Positions 1 to 7,502 of a DNA stretch of 64,000 nt are shown piece after piece. The notes below the pieces were generated by a model. It did no database searches. It was not told where the DNA came from and saw only the letters and a program-made list of their open reading frames with translations. The DNA comes from Alphaproteobacteria bacterium (GTDB lineage Bacteria; Pseudomonadota; Alphaproteobacteria; JAJUGE01): assembly GCA_029268305.1 (NCBI GenBank), contig JAJUGE010000003.1, forward strand, positions 47,839 to 111,838, in the 5' to 3' direction. Position 1 is the first letter of the stretch. The number at the start of each line of letters is the position of its first letter. The position numbers were made by a program, and so were the translations under genes.

Positions 1-695
1 GAATCGTAGCACTTCAGCAGCAGGACCTCGTCCTCGGTCATTTCCGGTGCATAGAACCACTGGTGGTTCGGGCTGTAGCGCACTCCGTAGGTTTCGCCCT
101 TGCGGTCGCGGTAAACGAGGTCGGACGCTACGAAGTCTTCCATGCCGACGCTGCGCGCGTCGCAGACAGCGAGCGGCATGTCGATCGCTGCGCCGTGGAT
201 CGGGCGCCAGACGTTGACGATCTGGAACCGACGCTTCAGGAGCTCCTCCGCCTCCTCTCCCATCAGATCGCGCACCCGCTGCGGTCCGGACTTCAGAGTG
301 TAATCGTTGTGAACGCGCGTCACGGGCTGCCGCGACGCACCGTCGGCGTTCAGCCGAACGGTATGGTCGAACACCTCCACTCGGCTCGCGCCCGTTGCCT
401 CGGCGACGATGCGGGCACTCTCCTCGTAGTAAGCTTCCCTAATCAGCGTCTCGTCGGTGAACTGCCGCACGACGCTCGGCCGGTGCAGCAGCGCGAAGCC
501 CTCGCGGTCGAGGTCGAGCCCGGACGCGATCGGCCGGACGTTGAAGACCGGCATCTGCCGGGATTCGTATATCGCGTTGGTGACCCGCTCGTCCGGCGCC
601 GGCTCGTATTGCAGCCGAAACGGCTTTTCCGCCATCGGTGCCAGATAGCTGAAGTCTGCGACCACTGTGGACAGGGTACTCGGGGAAAAGCCCAT
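1..695 (-). CDS. CmcJ/NvfI-like oxidoreductase, partial (3' end beyond window)
   Basis: The open frame runs from an ATG at 695 off the left edge, so only about 231 N-terminal residues are seen. They resemble the CmcJ/NvfI family, named after cephamycin CmcJ and fungal tailoring enzymes and thought to be Fe(II)/2-oxoglutarate-type oxygenases. Visible features are the basic N-terminal segment with NVRP, an HND triad at residues 129-131 that fits the HxD iron-binding motif, and a downstream NVWRPIHG stretch typical of the family. The start is preceded by GGGAG at about 7 nt. It lies 110 bp downstream of the MoaD-like gene on the same strand and may share its transcript. The substrate is unknown. 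Family assignment is fairly secure; function is inference. Confidence 0.75.
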   Translation of the reverse strand, partial: MGFSPSTLSTVVADFSYLAPMAEKPFRLQYEPAPDERVTNAIYESRQMPVFNVRPIASGLDLDREGFALLHRPSVVRQFTDETLIREAYYEESARIVAEATGASRVEVFDHTVRLNADGASRQPVTRVHNDYTLKSGPQRVRDLMGEEAEELLKRRFQIVNVWRPIHGAAIDMPLAVCDARSVGMEDFVASDLVYRDRKGETYGVRYSPNHQWFYAPEMTEDEVLLLKCYD

Positions 696-805
696 CGATC
701 CGCTCCCTTGTGGGTGTTGGGGAGAGATTTGGGTCGTGCGTGTCGTGAGGAAAGATGCAGCAGCGGCGGAAGTTCTTTGCCAAACGCGCAAAATCCAGTT
801 CGACT

Positions 806-1099
806 TCACCCCCCACTGATCGCGGTGATGATGAAGACCTCCGCCCCCGCCGAGATCGCGGTATCCAGGTTCGCACGCTCTCCATCGACAAATACGTTGA
901 TGTGGCGCCGGATCGACGGGCGAGAGTCGCAGAGCCTGTCGCGCATGCCGGGCCAGCGCGCGTCCAGGGCCGTGATGACCTCATCCACCCGCGACGCCGC
1001 GAGCTCTACCCGCCGCTCCGCGCCCGGGAACAGGTTCACCAGCGCCGGCGGCAGCAGGACCACGGCGTGCCCCGCCGCCGGCTTCGCGGCCTCGATCAT
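806..1099 (-). CDS. MoaD/ThiS-like ubiquitin-fold protein
   Basis: This 97-residue protein has the length of a MoaD/ThiS sulfur carrier and ends in a di-glycine (TAISGG, then stop), the residues adenylated by MoeB/ThiF-type E1 enzymes. The upstream part (LPPALVNLFPGAERRVELAA, then HINVFVDGE) matches the beta-grasp pattern. No moaE, thiG or E1-like gene is nearby, so a simple molybdopterin or thiazole role is not supported by context. It starts 11 bp after the stop of the BNR propeller gene and is almost certainly cotranscribed with it. Pairing of small MoaD/ThiS proteins with BNR-repeat proteins is known in several phyla, but as far as I know the function is not established. Confidence 0.82.
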   Translation of the reverse strand: MIEAAKPAAGHAVVLLPPALVNLFPGAERRVELAASRVDEVITALDARWPGMRDRLCDSRPSIRRHINVFVDGERANLDTAISAGAEVFIITAISGG

Positions 1100-1110
1100 C
1101 GTCCGCTCGC

Positions 1111-2199
1111 TCAGATCACCAGCGTCTCTACCGAAGTGATCGTCGGCAGGTGCTCGGCCACGCATGTCCAGCTCTCGCCCTCGTCGGCGCTCGCATAAAG
1201 GCTGCCGCTGCCGGTGCCGAAATAGACACCGGCCGGATCGAGGCGGTCGGTCGCCATCGCCTGACGCAGCACTCCATAGAAGACGTTCTGCTGCGGCAAA
1301 CCGCGGCGCAGCGCGTCCCAACTGCGGCCGCCGTCGCGCGTCCGCCAGACTGCCGCCCTGGCCTCGGGCATGTAGCGCCCGGCGATGTCGCCATTGAGCG
1401 GCACCAGGTAGAGCGTGTCTGGATCGCGCGGATGAACCGCCGCGGGGAAGCCGAAGCTGGACGGGAGGCCGGCCTCGATGCTCTCCCAGCCGCGACCGCC
1501 GTCATCACTGCGGTACATGCCGCAGTGGTTCTGCTGATAGAGCCGGTCCGGCATTCCCGGCGCCGTCACGAGGCAGTGCACGCACTGCCCGAACTCCGGA
1601 TAACGCTGGTCCTCCGGATTGAAGTCGGCGCGCGTGCCGCGGTTACGCGGCTCCCAGGTCTCGCCTCCGTCGGCAGTGTGGAAGACGCCCGCCGCAGAGA
1701 TCGCCACCCAAAGCTGCTTCTCGTCCTCCGGGTGCGGCACCAGACCGTGGAGGATGAGCCCGGCGCCGCCAGGCTGCCACTCCGGCCGCGACGGATGGTC
1801 GCGCAGGCCGGACAGGTGGTGCCACGATGCGCCGCCGTCGTCGCTGCGGAACAACCCTGCCGGCTGCACCCCGGCATAAAGGGTCTTTCCGGCACCCCGG
1901 GCCGCCGGCGCCAGGCTCCACACCATCTTGATCGGCTCCTCCTCCGGCGGGTAGCTGAGTCCCTCGCTCGAGTGCGTCCAGCTTTCCCCGAAGTCGGTGG
2001 TCTTCCATACGGCCGGGCCGAACCACTCGTTTCCGCCTGCCGCATAGATCGCGCCACTCGCGCTATCGCCGACGACATGGTTGATTGGCCAGGTATCGCA
2101 GAAGGGGCCGCGGAGGCTCCAGGACGATCGCGAGGTGTCGCTCGACAGGATGAATGCGCCCTTCTTCGTGCCGACCAGCAGCAGAACCTTCTCGCCCAT
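1111..2199 (-). CDS. BNR/Asp-box beta-propeller protein (sialidase-like fold)
   Basis: About 362 residues with six Asp-box (BNR) motifs of the S-x-D-x-G-x-x-W type, among them TTDFGESW, RSDDGGASW, TADGGETW, RSDDGGRGW, RTRDGGRSW and SADEGESW. This predicts a six-bladed propeller of the sialidase/photosynthesis-stability type. No signal peptide is visible, so it is probably cytoplasmic and unlikely to be a real sialidase. I chose the ATG at 2199 because AGGGAG sits 8 nt upstream; ATGs at 2223 and 2235 lie inside or beside the palindrome proposed as the MarR operator. The MoaD-like gene follows after 11 bp. Confidence 0.85.
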   Translation of the reverse strand: MGEKVLLLVGTKKGAFILSSDTSRSSWSLRGPFCDTWPINHVVGDSASGAIYAAGGNEWFGPAVWKTTDFGESWTHSSEGLSYPPEEEPIKMVWSLAPAARGAGKTLYAGVQPAGLFRSDDGGASWHHLSGLRDHPSRPEWQPGGAGLILHGLVPHPEDEKQLWVAISAAGVFHTADGGETWEPRNRGTRADFNPEDQRYPEFGQCVHCLVTAPGMPDRLYQQNHCGMYRSDDGGRGWESIEAGLPSSFGFPAAVHPRDPDTLYLVPLNGDIAGRYMPEARAAVWRTRDGGRSWDALRRGLPQQNVFYGVLRQAMATDRLDPAGVYFGTGSGSLYASADEGESWTCVAEHLPTITSVETLVI

Positions 2200-2235
2200 C
2201 TGCGTCGCTCCCTGATGCGCCATCTTGACATTCAC

Positions 2236-2247
2236 GTTGATATCAAC
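2236..2247. promoter_or_regulatory. perfect 12-bp palindrome, candidate MarR operator
   Basis: GTTGATATCAAC is an exact palindrome located between the divergent BNR (start 2199) and MarR (start 2260) genes, 12 bp before the MarR ATG. MarR proteins usually bind 12-20 bp inverted repeats between themselves and their targets. The role is inferred from position and symmetry only. Confidence 0.5.
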
Positions 2248-2259
2248 AGTTATGAGGCC

Positions 2260-2709
2260 ATGTCAAACGACGATATCGACCTGCCCCACAAGCTCACTCT
2301 CGAAGTGCGGGATACGTGTCTCTGCCTGCACGTGCGGCGCGCAGCCAGAGCGGTGGCGAGGCTCTACGATGAAGCACTCCGACCGGTCGACCTGACCAAC
2401 GGGCAGTTCTCGCTGTTGATGTCGCTAAATCGCCCCGAGCCTCCGACCATGGGGCAGGTCTCGGCGGTGCTGGCGATGGACCGCACGACGCTCACGGCGA
2501 ACCTGAAGCCGCTCGAGCGGCGCGGGCTCGTCGAGGTGACCGTCGATTCGAATGACCGGCGCAGCCGGCGCATGTCGCTCACCGCCGAGGGCCGCCGCAC
2601 GCTCGCGGCGGCAATGCCGATCTGGCGCGAGACCCAGCTCGCGGCTGAACGCCTGCTCGGCGGCTCCGACGTCGACCGGCTGCGCAGGGATCTGCGATCG
2701 CTATCCTGA
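2260..2709 (+). CDS. MarR family transcriptional regulator
   Basis: A 149-residue winged-helix protein. The recognition region (MGQVSAVLAMDRTTLTANLK) is followed by the wing (RRGLVEVTVDSNDRRSRRMS, then LTAEG), the standard MarR layout, flanked by dimerisation helices. The ATG at 2260 gives a normal family length. It is divergent from the BNR-MoaD genes and a perfect palindrome lies in the 60-bp gap, which suggests it controls both directions. The ligand is unknown. It ends 5 bp before the convergent aminotransferase stop. Confidence 0.9.
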   Translation: MSNDDIDLPHKLTLEVRDTCLCLHVRRAARAVARLYDEALRPVDLTNGQFSLLMSLNRPEPPTMGQVSAVLAMDRTTLTANLKPLERRGLVEVTVDSNDRRSRRMSLTAEGRRTLAAAMPIWRETQLAAERLLGGSDVDRLRRDLRSLS

Positions 2710-2714
2710 GCCGC

Positions 2715-3866
2715 TCAGGCGCGTAGCCAGGTCCGCAGTCGCGACGCCGCCTCTCCCACTTCTTTCGTCGAGCCCGCGAACGAGAACCGGAGCGTGCCGC
2801 TGCCACGGCCGGTATCGAAGTCGATGCCGGGTGTTGCGGCTACGCCGGTCTCGGCCAACAGGCGGCGACAGAATTCGCCGCTGTCGTTCGTGAGGTGCGA
2901 GACGTCGGCATAGACGTAGAAGGCGCCGTCGGAGGGCGCCAGCCGATCGATCCCCGCTTTCGGCAACTCACGAAGCAGCAACGCACGGTTCTCCGCGTAT
3001 CGGGCGACGTTGGTACGAAGCTCTTCGTGGCAGTCGAACGCCGCTATCCCGCCGTGCTGTGAAAGCGTCGGCGGTGAAATGAACAGATTCTGAGCCAGAC
3101 GCTCCACCGGCATCACCAGCGCCTCCGGCACCACCATCCAGCCGAGCCGCCAGCCGGTCATGGAGAAATATTTCGAGAAGCTGTTCACGATCACGGCGTC
3201 GCCGCCGAGCGAGAGTGCCGTCACCGCCGGTTCGTCGTAGGTGATGCCGTGGTAGATCTCGTCGGAGATCAGCCGGATGCCGCGGTCGTTGCAGTAGGCC
3301 GTGAGCGCACGCAACTCCCCCGGCCGGATCATCGAACCGGTCGGATTGGATGGGCTCGCGATGATGAGCCCATCGATCCGGCCGTCCACCCGGTCGAGTA
3401 ACGCCGGCGAGGGTTGAAAGCGGGTGTCAGGCCCCACCGGGATATGCACCGTCTCGACGCCCAGCGCCTTGAGAATGTTGCGATAGCAGGGATAGCTCGG
3501 ATCCGTCAGGACCACGCGGTCGCCCGGCTCGAAACAGGCGAGGAACGCCAGCAGGAATGCGCCGGAGGAGCCTGTCGTCACCACGACCCGTTCGGGGTCG
3601 ACTGTGACGCCGTACCAATCGGCATAGTGGCGCGCGATCCTCCGCCTGAGCGGTGGCAACCCGAGCGCGTCGGTATAGCCGAGCGCCTGCTGACCTAGGA
3701 CCGCCTGCACTGCCGCCACCACCCCTGCCGGTGCGCCCGTGCTCGGCTGCCCTACTTCGAGGTGGAGCACGTCACCCCCTGCCGCAGCGCGCTCGTTTGC
3801 GGCGCGCATCACGTCCATAACGATGAAGGGCGGGACGGTTCCCCGGCTCGCGATCTTGAGACTCAT
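2715..3866 (-). CDS. PLP-dependent aminotransferase, class I/II
   Basis: 383 residues of fold-type I aminotransferase related to AspC/aromatic aminotransferases. The PLP lysine is K232 in NSFSKYFSMTGWRLGW; D202 in SDEIYHG should pair with the pyridine nitrogen, and the ASPSNPTG motif at 170-177 is the usual substrate/phosphate region. It is probably cytoplasmic and transfers an amino group between an amino acid and 2-oxoglutarate; the specific substrate cannot be read from sequence. Its ATG overlaps the stop of the upstream GGT-like gene (ATGA), so the two are translationally coupled. Confidence 0.9.
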   Translation of the reverse strand: MSLKIASRGTVPPFIVMDVMRAANERAAAGGDVLHLEVGQPSTGAPAGVVAAVQAVLGQQALGYTDALGLPPLRRRIARHYADWYGVTVDPERVVVTTGSSGAFLLAFLACFEPGDRVVLTDPSYPCYRNILKALGVETVHIPVGPDTRFQPSPALLDRVDGRIDGLIIASPSNPTGSMIRPGELRALTAYCNDRGIRLISDEIYHGITYDEPAVTALSLGGDAVIVNSFSKYFSMTGWRLGWMVVPEALVMPVERLAQNLFISPPTLSQHGGIAAFDCHEELRTNVARYAENRALLLRELPKAGIDRLAPSDGAFYVYADVSHLTNDSGEFCRRLLAETGVAATPGIDFDTGRGSGTLRFSFAGSTKEVGEAASRLRTWLRA

Positions 3867-5182
3867 GGCCGCCCCTCCCGCGGCAGCGAGGCGGCCGCGT
3901 AGCCCGGCCCCCGCGGATCGGCCGACATCCGGCAGCTTTGCGACTGCGAGGGCATCCCATCCGGACAGGAAACGATGTTCACGAGCGCGGAAGCCGCCTC
4001 CCCGAACGTTTCGCTGAGGGGCGCCCGCTCCATCGTCGCCTTGTAACCGACATTCACCACCTCCCCGGGCGCCCCGGCACCCGAACCCGACGCCGCGAGC
4101 AGAAGAATGTCCGTGTTATGGTTCACGACGAGCACCGGCGAGAGAGCCCCCGAAGGCATGTTCGGCTCGGCAGGGGCGGCCGGAAAGATTCCGGTGCCGG
4201 GTGCGGTGCGACCGATCCCGAACGGCCGGTTGAGGGTCAGACCGCAGGCCACAGCGTTTCCGCTGCGGTCGACGGCGACGAAGCTGGTTCCCGACGGGGC
4301 GAATGTTGTCGGGCCTGCGCTACCGTTTCGCTCGCGACCCGCAAGCGCGCCCCAGCGGGCGGCCTGCCACGGCCCCGCCGTATGGTCGAACGGAAGGAAA
4401 TAGGCTTCGGCGTGTCCGGCAGGTTGCGTCCGCGGCTCTCCCAGCTTCGGCGCCTGGGCTCGCATCTCGGAGAAATCCAGTCGTTCGCCCGCTTGCCCTA
4501 CCGCCTCGGCAAACCTCTCCCCAAGCGGCCCGGCGTAGAAGGCGGCAGGCCCGCTCACCCTGATCTGGCCGATGAAGTCCGCGAGCGCCGGCTGAACGAC
4601 CCGATCGCCTTCGCCGACAAGGCCGCCGCCGGCGGTCCGGACCCTCGCGCCGAACTCTTCGTCCCTGGCTACATCCGGCCGCGCCTCGAGGTCGCTGACG
4701 AACGAACGGGTCGCGGCGGTGCCGAACCGCGCGAGCCTCTCGGCCGGGCCGAGGAGTTGCGACCAGGGCTGGCGGCCGAGCATGGCATGAACCGCATACA
4801 TGCCTCGCACTGCGCCCGGGATCGCGACGGATCCGGACGCGTTCGGAGGCGACGTGAAGTCCAGCGCACGCACCGTCTTCTCGCGAGGCTGATACACGAG
4901 GCAAGCACCGACGGCGCCGAGACCCGCAGAGGCGGGCTTGGTCACTGCGAGGGCGAAGTACATCGCCACGGCGGCATCGCCAGCGGAGCCGCCGGCGTCG
5001 AGCACGTCGCGCCCGATGTTCGCCGCCGTCGGCTCATCCGCCACCGCACCGCCATAAAAGCCGCGCAAAAAGTCCACTCTGGTAGGCTCGTTCGAGCTGG
5101 AACATGCGGAGATCGCCAGCCCGACAACCGCGATCGTGATGGATTGACGCAATATCGGCCGCACCCTACGTACATTTTCCAT
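3863..5182 (-). CDS. gamma-glutamyltransferase-like lipoprotein, nucleophile apparently lost
   Basis: About 439 residues with an N-terminal lipoprotein signal (hydrophobic run, LAISAC with Cys27), so it is predicted to be membrane-anchored on the periplasmic side. The body matches gamma-glutamyltranspeptidase: D-A-G-G-S-A-G-D-A-A-V-A near residue 62, and SPVLVV opposite the family SPTIVV. At the autocleavage site, where active enzymes have T-T-H-x-S-V-V-D, this protein has GTSFVAVD (298-305). By that alignment the catalytic Thr is Gly and the His is Ser. The oxyanion region SPGGSR is also altered (SGSGAG). It may be a pseudoenzyme or use Thr299. A second ATG at 5212 has a better Shine-Dalgarno (AGGGA) but a long n-region. 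Coupled to the aminotransferase. Confidence 0.78.
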   Translation of the reverse strand: MENVRRVRPILRQSITIAVVGLAISACSSSNEPTRVDFLRGFYGGAVADEPTAANIGRDVLDAGGSAGDAAVAMYFALAVTKPASAGLGAVGACLVYQPREKTVRALDFTSPPNASGSVAIPGAVRGMYAVHAMLGRQPWSQLLGPAERLARFGTAATRSFVSDLEARPDVARDEEFGARVRTAGGGLVGEGDRVVQPALADFIGQIRVSGPAAFYAGPLGERFAEAVGQAGERLDFSEMRAQAPKLGEPRTQPAGHAEAYFLPFDHTAGPWQAARWGALAGRERNGSAGPTTFAPSGTSFVAVDRSGNAVACGLTLNRPFGIGRTAPGTGIFPAAPAEPNMPSGALSPVLVVNHNTDILLLAASGSGAGAPGEVVNVGYKATMERAPLSETFGEAASALVNIVSCPDGMPSQSQSCRMSADPRGPGYAAASLPREGRP

Positions 5183-6566
5183 GAACGGGATCAGCCCTGT
5201 GCGCACTCGCATACGTTCCCTACTCGCTGTCGCTTGTTTCGCCGGCAGCCTGCTGGCCTCGGGTGGCCCTGCTCTGGCTCAGGGAGTGTCTCTGATCAGA
5301 GACGCGGAGATCGAAACTACCATCCGCAAATTCTCGACACCAGTTTTCGAGGCGGCCGGCCTCGCGCCTGAGGACGTCAGCATCTATCTCGTACGGGACG
5401 ACCGGCTCAACGCCTTCGTCGCCGGCGGCTTGAACCTCTTCCTGAACACCGGACTGATTCAGCGGACCGAGGACCCGAATCAGCTGATCGGCGTGATCGC
5501 GCACGAGACGGGTCACATCGCAGGCGGACACCTTGCGCGCCTGCGCGACGAGCTCACGGGGTTCTCGGCGCAGAGCATTCTCGCCGTCGTGCTCGGCACC
5601 GCAGCCGCGATCGCATCCGGAGATGGGGGAGCGGCGGCCGCCATCATTTCGGGCGGCACGTCGATGGCGCAACAGAACCTGCTGCGATACAGCCGCACGC
5701 AGGAGGCGTCGGCCGACCAGGCCGCATTCCGCTTCCTCGACAGGACCGGACAATCGACGCGCGGTTTCGTCGATTTTCTCGAGATCCTGGGGCAGCAGGA
5801 GCTCATCGCTGCCGAGCGGCAGGACCCTTATCTGCGCACCCACCCCATCACAACCGAGCGTATTGCCGCCGCGCGCCAGCACTTCGACAACTCACCGCAT
5901 CGAGACGCCACCGACCCCGAGGAGTGGCAACGTGCGCACGCCCGCATGCGCGCCAAACTGGACGGCTTCATTCTTCCGCCGCGCACGACCCTGGCGCGCT
6001 ACGGGGAGGGCGATCGCTCGGTGAGCGCCCGCTATGCCCGCGCGATCGCCTATTACCGAATTCCCGATCTCGCTCGGGCCCTCCCTGCGATCGACGAGCT
6101 CATAGCCGAACATCCGAACGATCCGTATTTCCACGAGCTGCGCGGCCAGATGCTGTTCGAGAACGGCCGGATCAACGAGGCACTGCCCGCTTACGAGAAG
6201 GCGCTCCAGCTCAGCCCCCGCTCTCCTCTCCTCCAGCGGGAGCTGGCGCGGGTGAAGATCGAAACCAACGACCCGGCTCACACGCAGGACGCGGTGCGCC
6301 TCCTCGAGCAAGTGGTGCGGACGGAGCGAGACGATGCCGGCACGTGGCGCCTGCTCGGCATCGCTCACGGACGTCAGGGCCAGATGGGGGAGGCCTCGCT
6401 CGCCCTTGCCGAATCGGCGCTGATCCGCCGGCAGCACGAGGACGCGATGCTCCAGGCAGATCGCGCGCAACGGACACTGAAGCAGGGGACACCCGGATGG
6501 CTGCGCGCCGAAGACATCAAGCGTGCAGCCGAGGACCTCAGACGCAAGGCGGAAGAGCGCAGCTGA
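5181..6566 (+). CDS. periplasmic M48 metalloprotease with TPR repeats, BepA-like
   Basis: 461 residues: signal peptide (1-34, ending ALAQ), an M48 peptidase domain with HETGH at 108-112 (zinc ligands and catalytic Glu) and the likely third ligand E175 in QEASADQAA, then C-terminal tetratricopeptide repeats from about residue 280. This is the BepA/YfgC architecture, which degrades or helps assemble outer-membrane proteins such as LptD; that role is from the family. The start is uncertain: the ATG at 5181 overlaps the start codon of the divergent lipoprotein and lacks a Shine-Dalgarno, and a GTG at 5199 would also give a complete signal peptide. A DsbA-like gene follows, consistent with an envelope role. 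Confidence 0.88.
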   Translation: MNGISPVRTRIRSLLAVACFAGSLLASGGPALAQGVSLIRDAEIETTIRKFSTPVFEAAGLAPEDVSIYLVRDDRLNAFVAGGLNLFLNTGLIQRTEDPNQLIGVIAHETGHIAGGHLARLRDELTGFSAQSILAVVLGTAAAIASGDGGAAAAIISGGTSMAQQNLLRYSRTQEASADQAAFRFLDRTGQSTRGFVDFLEILGQQELIAAERQDPYLRTHPITTERIAAARQHFDNSPHRDATDPEEWQRAHARMRAKLDGFILPPRTTLARYGEGDRSVSARYARAIAYYRIPDLARALPAIDELIAEHPNDPYFHELRGQMLFENGRINEALPAYEKALQLSPRSPLLQRELARVKIETNDPAHTQDAVRLLEQVVRTERDDAGTWRLLGIAHGRQGQMGEASLALAESALIRRQHEDAMLQADRAQRTLKQGTPGWLRAEDIKRAAEDLRRKAEERS

Positions 6567-6670
6567 TCGCCGGCTGACAGCGCGTGCGGCGGGTTCGCAC
6601 CCGTCTCGCGGAAACGATATAGTGCGCCCACACCACTTCTCTTCGTTCCAGCCGGCAAGGATCCTTCGGT

Positions 6671-7480
6671 ATGCGGCTCTCCTCCTTCGCAGCGTTTACG
6701 GCAGGGGCCGTCGTAGCCCTCGGTGCGGCCTTCGTCGCCGACACCTATCGAGAGCCGGACCTCGACCGCGAAGAGATCCGGGAGATCGTCGCCGCGCATC
6801 TCGCCGAGAGTGAGAGCACCATCTCACGCGAGGAGGTCGCCCGCATCTCGGCAGACCATCTCCGCGAGAACCCTGAAGTAATCGTCGAAGCCATCCAGGC
6901 CTATCAGCTCCGCGAGCAGGAAGCGGAGCAGACCGCGCGGCTGGAGACCCTGGAGTCGCGCTGGTCCGAGATAGCGAAGACCGGGGACGATCCGGTGCTG
7001 GGCAACCCCGAGGGCGATGTCACGCTCGTCGAGTTCTTCGACTATCGCTGCGGCTACTGCCGACGCGCATACCCGGACGTGCGGGCGCTGCACGACAACG
7101 ACCCGAACCTCCGGATCGTCCTGAAGGAGTTCCCGATACTCGGCCCGGAGTCGGTGTTCGCCTCGCGTGTCTCGCTGGCCGCGCGCAACCAGGACCAGTT
7201 CGCCGACTTCCATGCCGCCGCGATGGAAGCCGAAGGGCAGCTGACCGAAGAGCGGGTGCTGGAGATCGCGCGCGATGTCGGCCTCGACATGGAGCGATTG
7301 CGTCGCGACATGGACGACCCCGAGATCCAGCGCATCATAGACAGCAACTACGCCCTTGCCGAAACTCTGGGGATCCGCGGCACGCCCGCATTCGTCACCC
7401 GCGGCGAGATCATCCCCGGGGCCGTCGGCCGCGCACGGTTGGAAGCCGCGATCGCCGAAGCCCGGAAGAAGGAAAGCTGA
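6671..7480 (+). CDS. DsbA family thiol-disulfide oxidoreductase
   Basis: 269 residues with an N-terminal hydrophobic signal or anchor (about 5-24), a helical ScsC/Com1-type N-terminal extension, and a thioredoxin-fold DsbA domain with the active site C127-G-Y-C130 in EFFDYRCGYC. The cis-Pro loop is GIRGTPAF. It should act in the periplasm on protein disulfides; oxidase versus isomerase activity cannot be told from sequence. The charged segment between residues 29 and 100 resembles the trimerisation stalk of ScsC-like proteins (inference). It lies 104 bp after the M48 protease gene. Confidence 0.9.
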   Translation: MRLSSFAAFTAGAVVALGAAFVADTYREPDLDREEIREIVAAHLAESESTISREEVARISADHLRENPEVIVEAIQAYQLREQEAEQTARLETLESRWSEIAKTGDDPVLGNPEGDVTLVEFFDYRCGYCRRAYPDVRALHDNDPNLRIVLKEFPILGPESVFASRVSLAARNQDQFADFHAAAMEAEGQLTEERVLEIARDVGLDMERLRRDMDDPEIQRIIDSNYALAETLGIRGTPAFVTRGEIIPGAVGRARLEAAIAEARKKES

Positions 7481-7502
7481 GCGTCGAACGGGGGCGCAGC
7501 GA

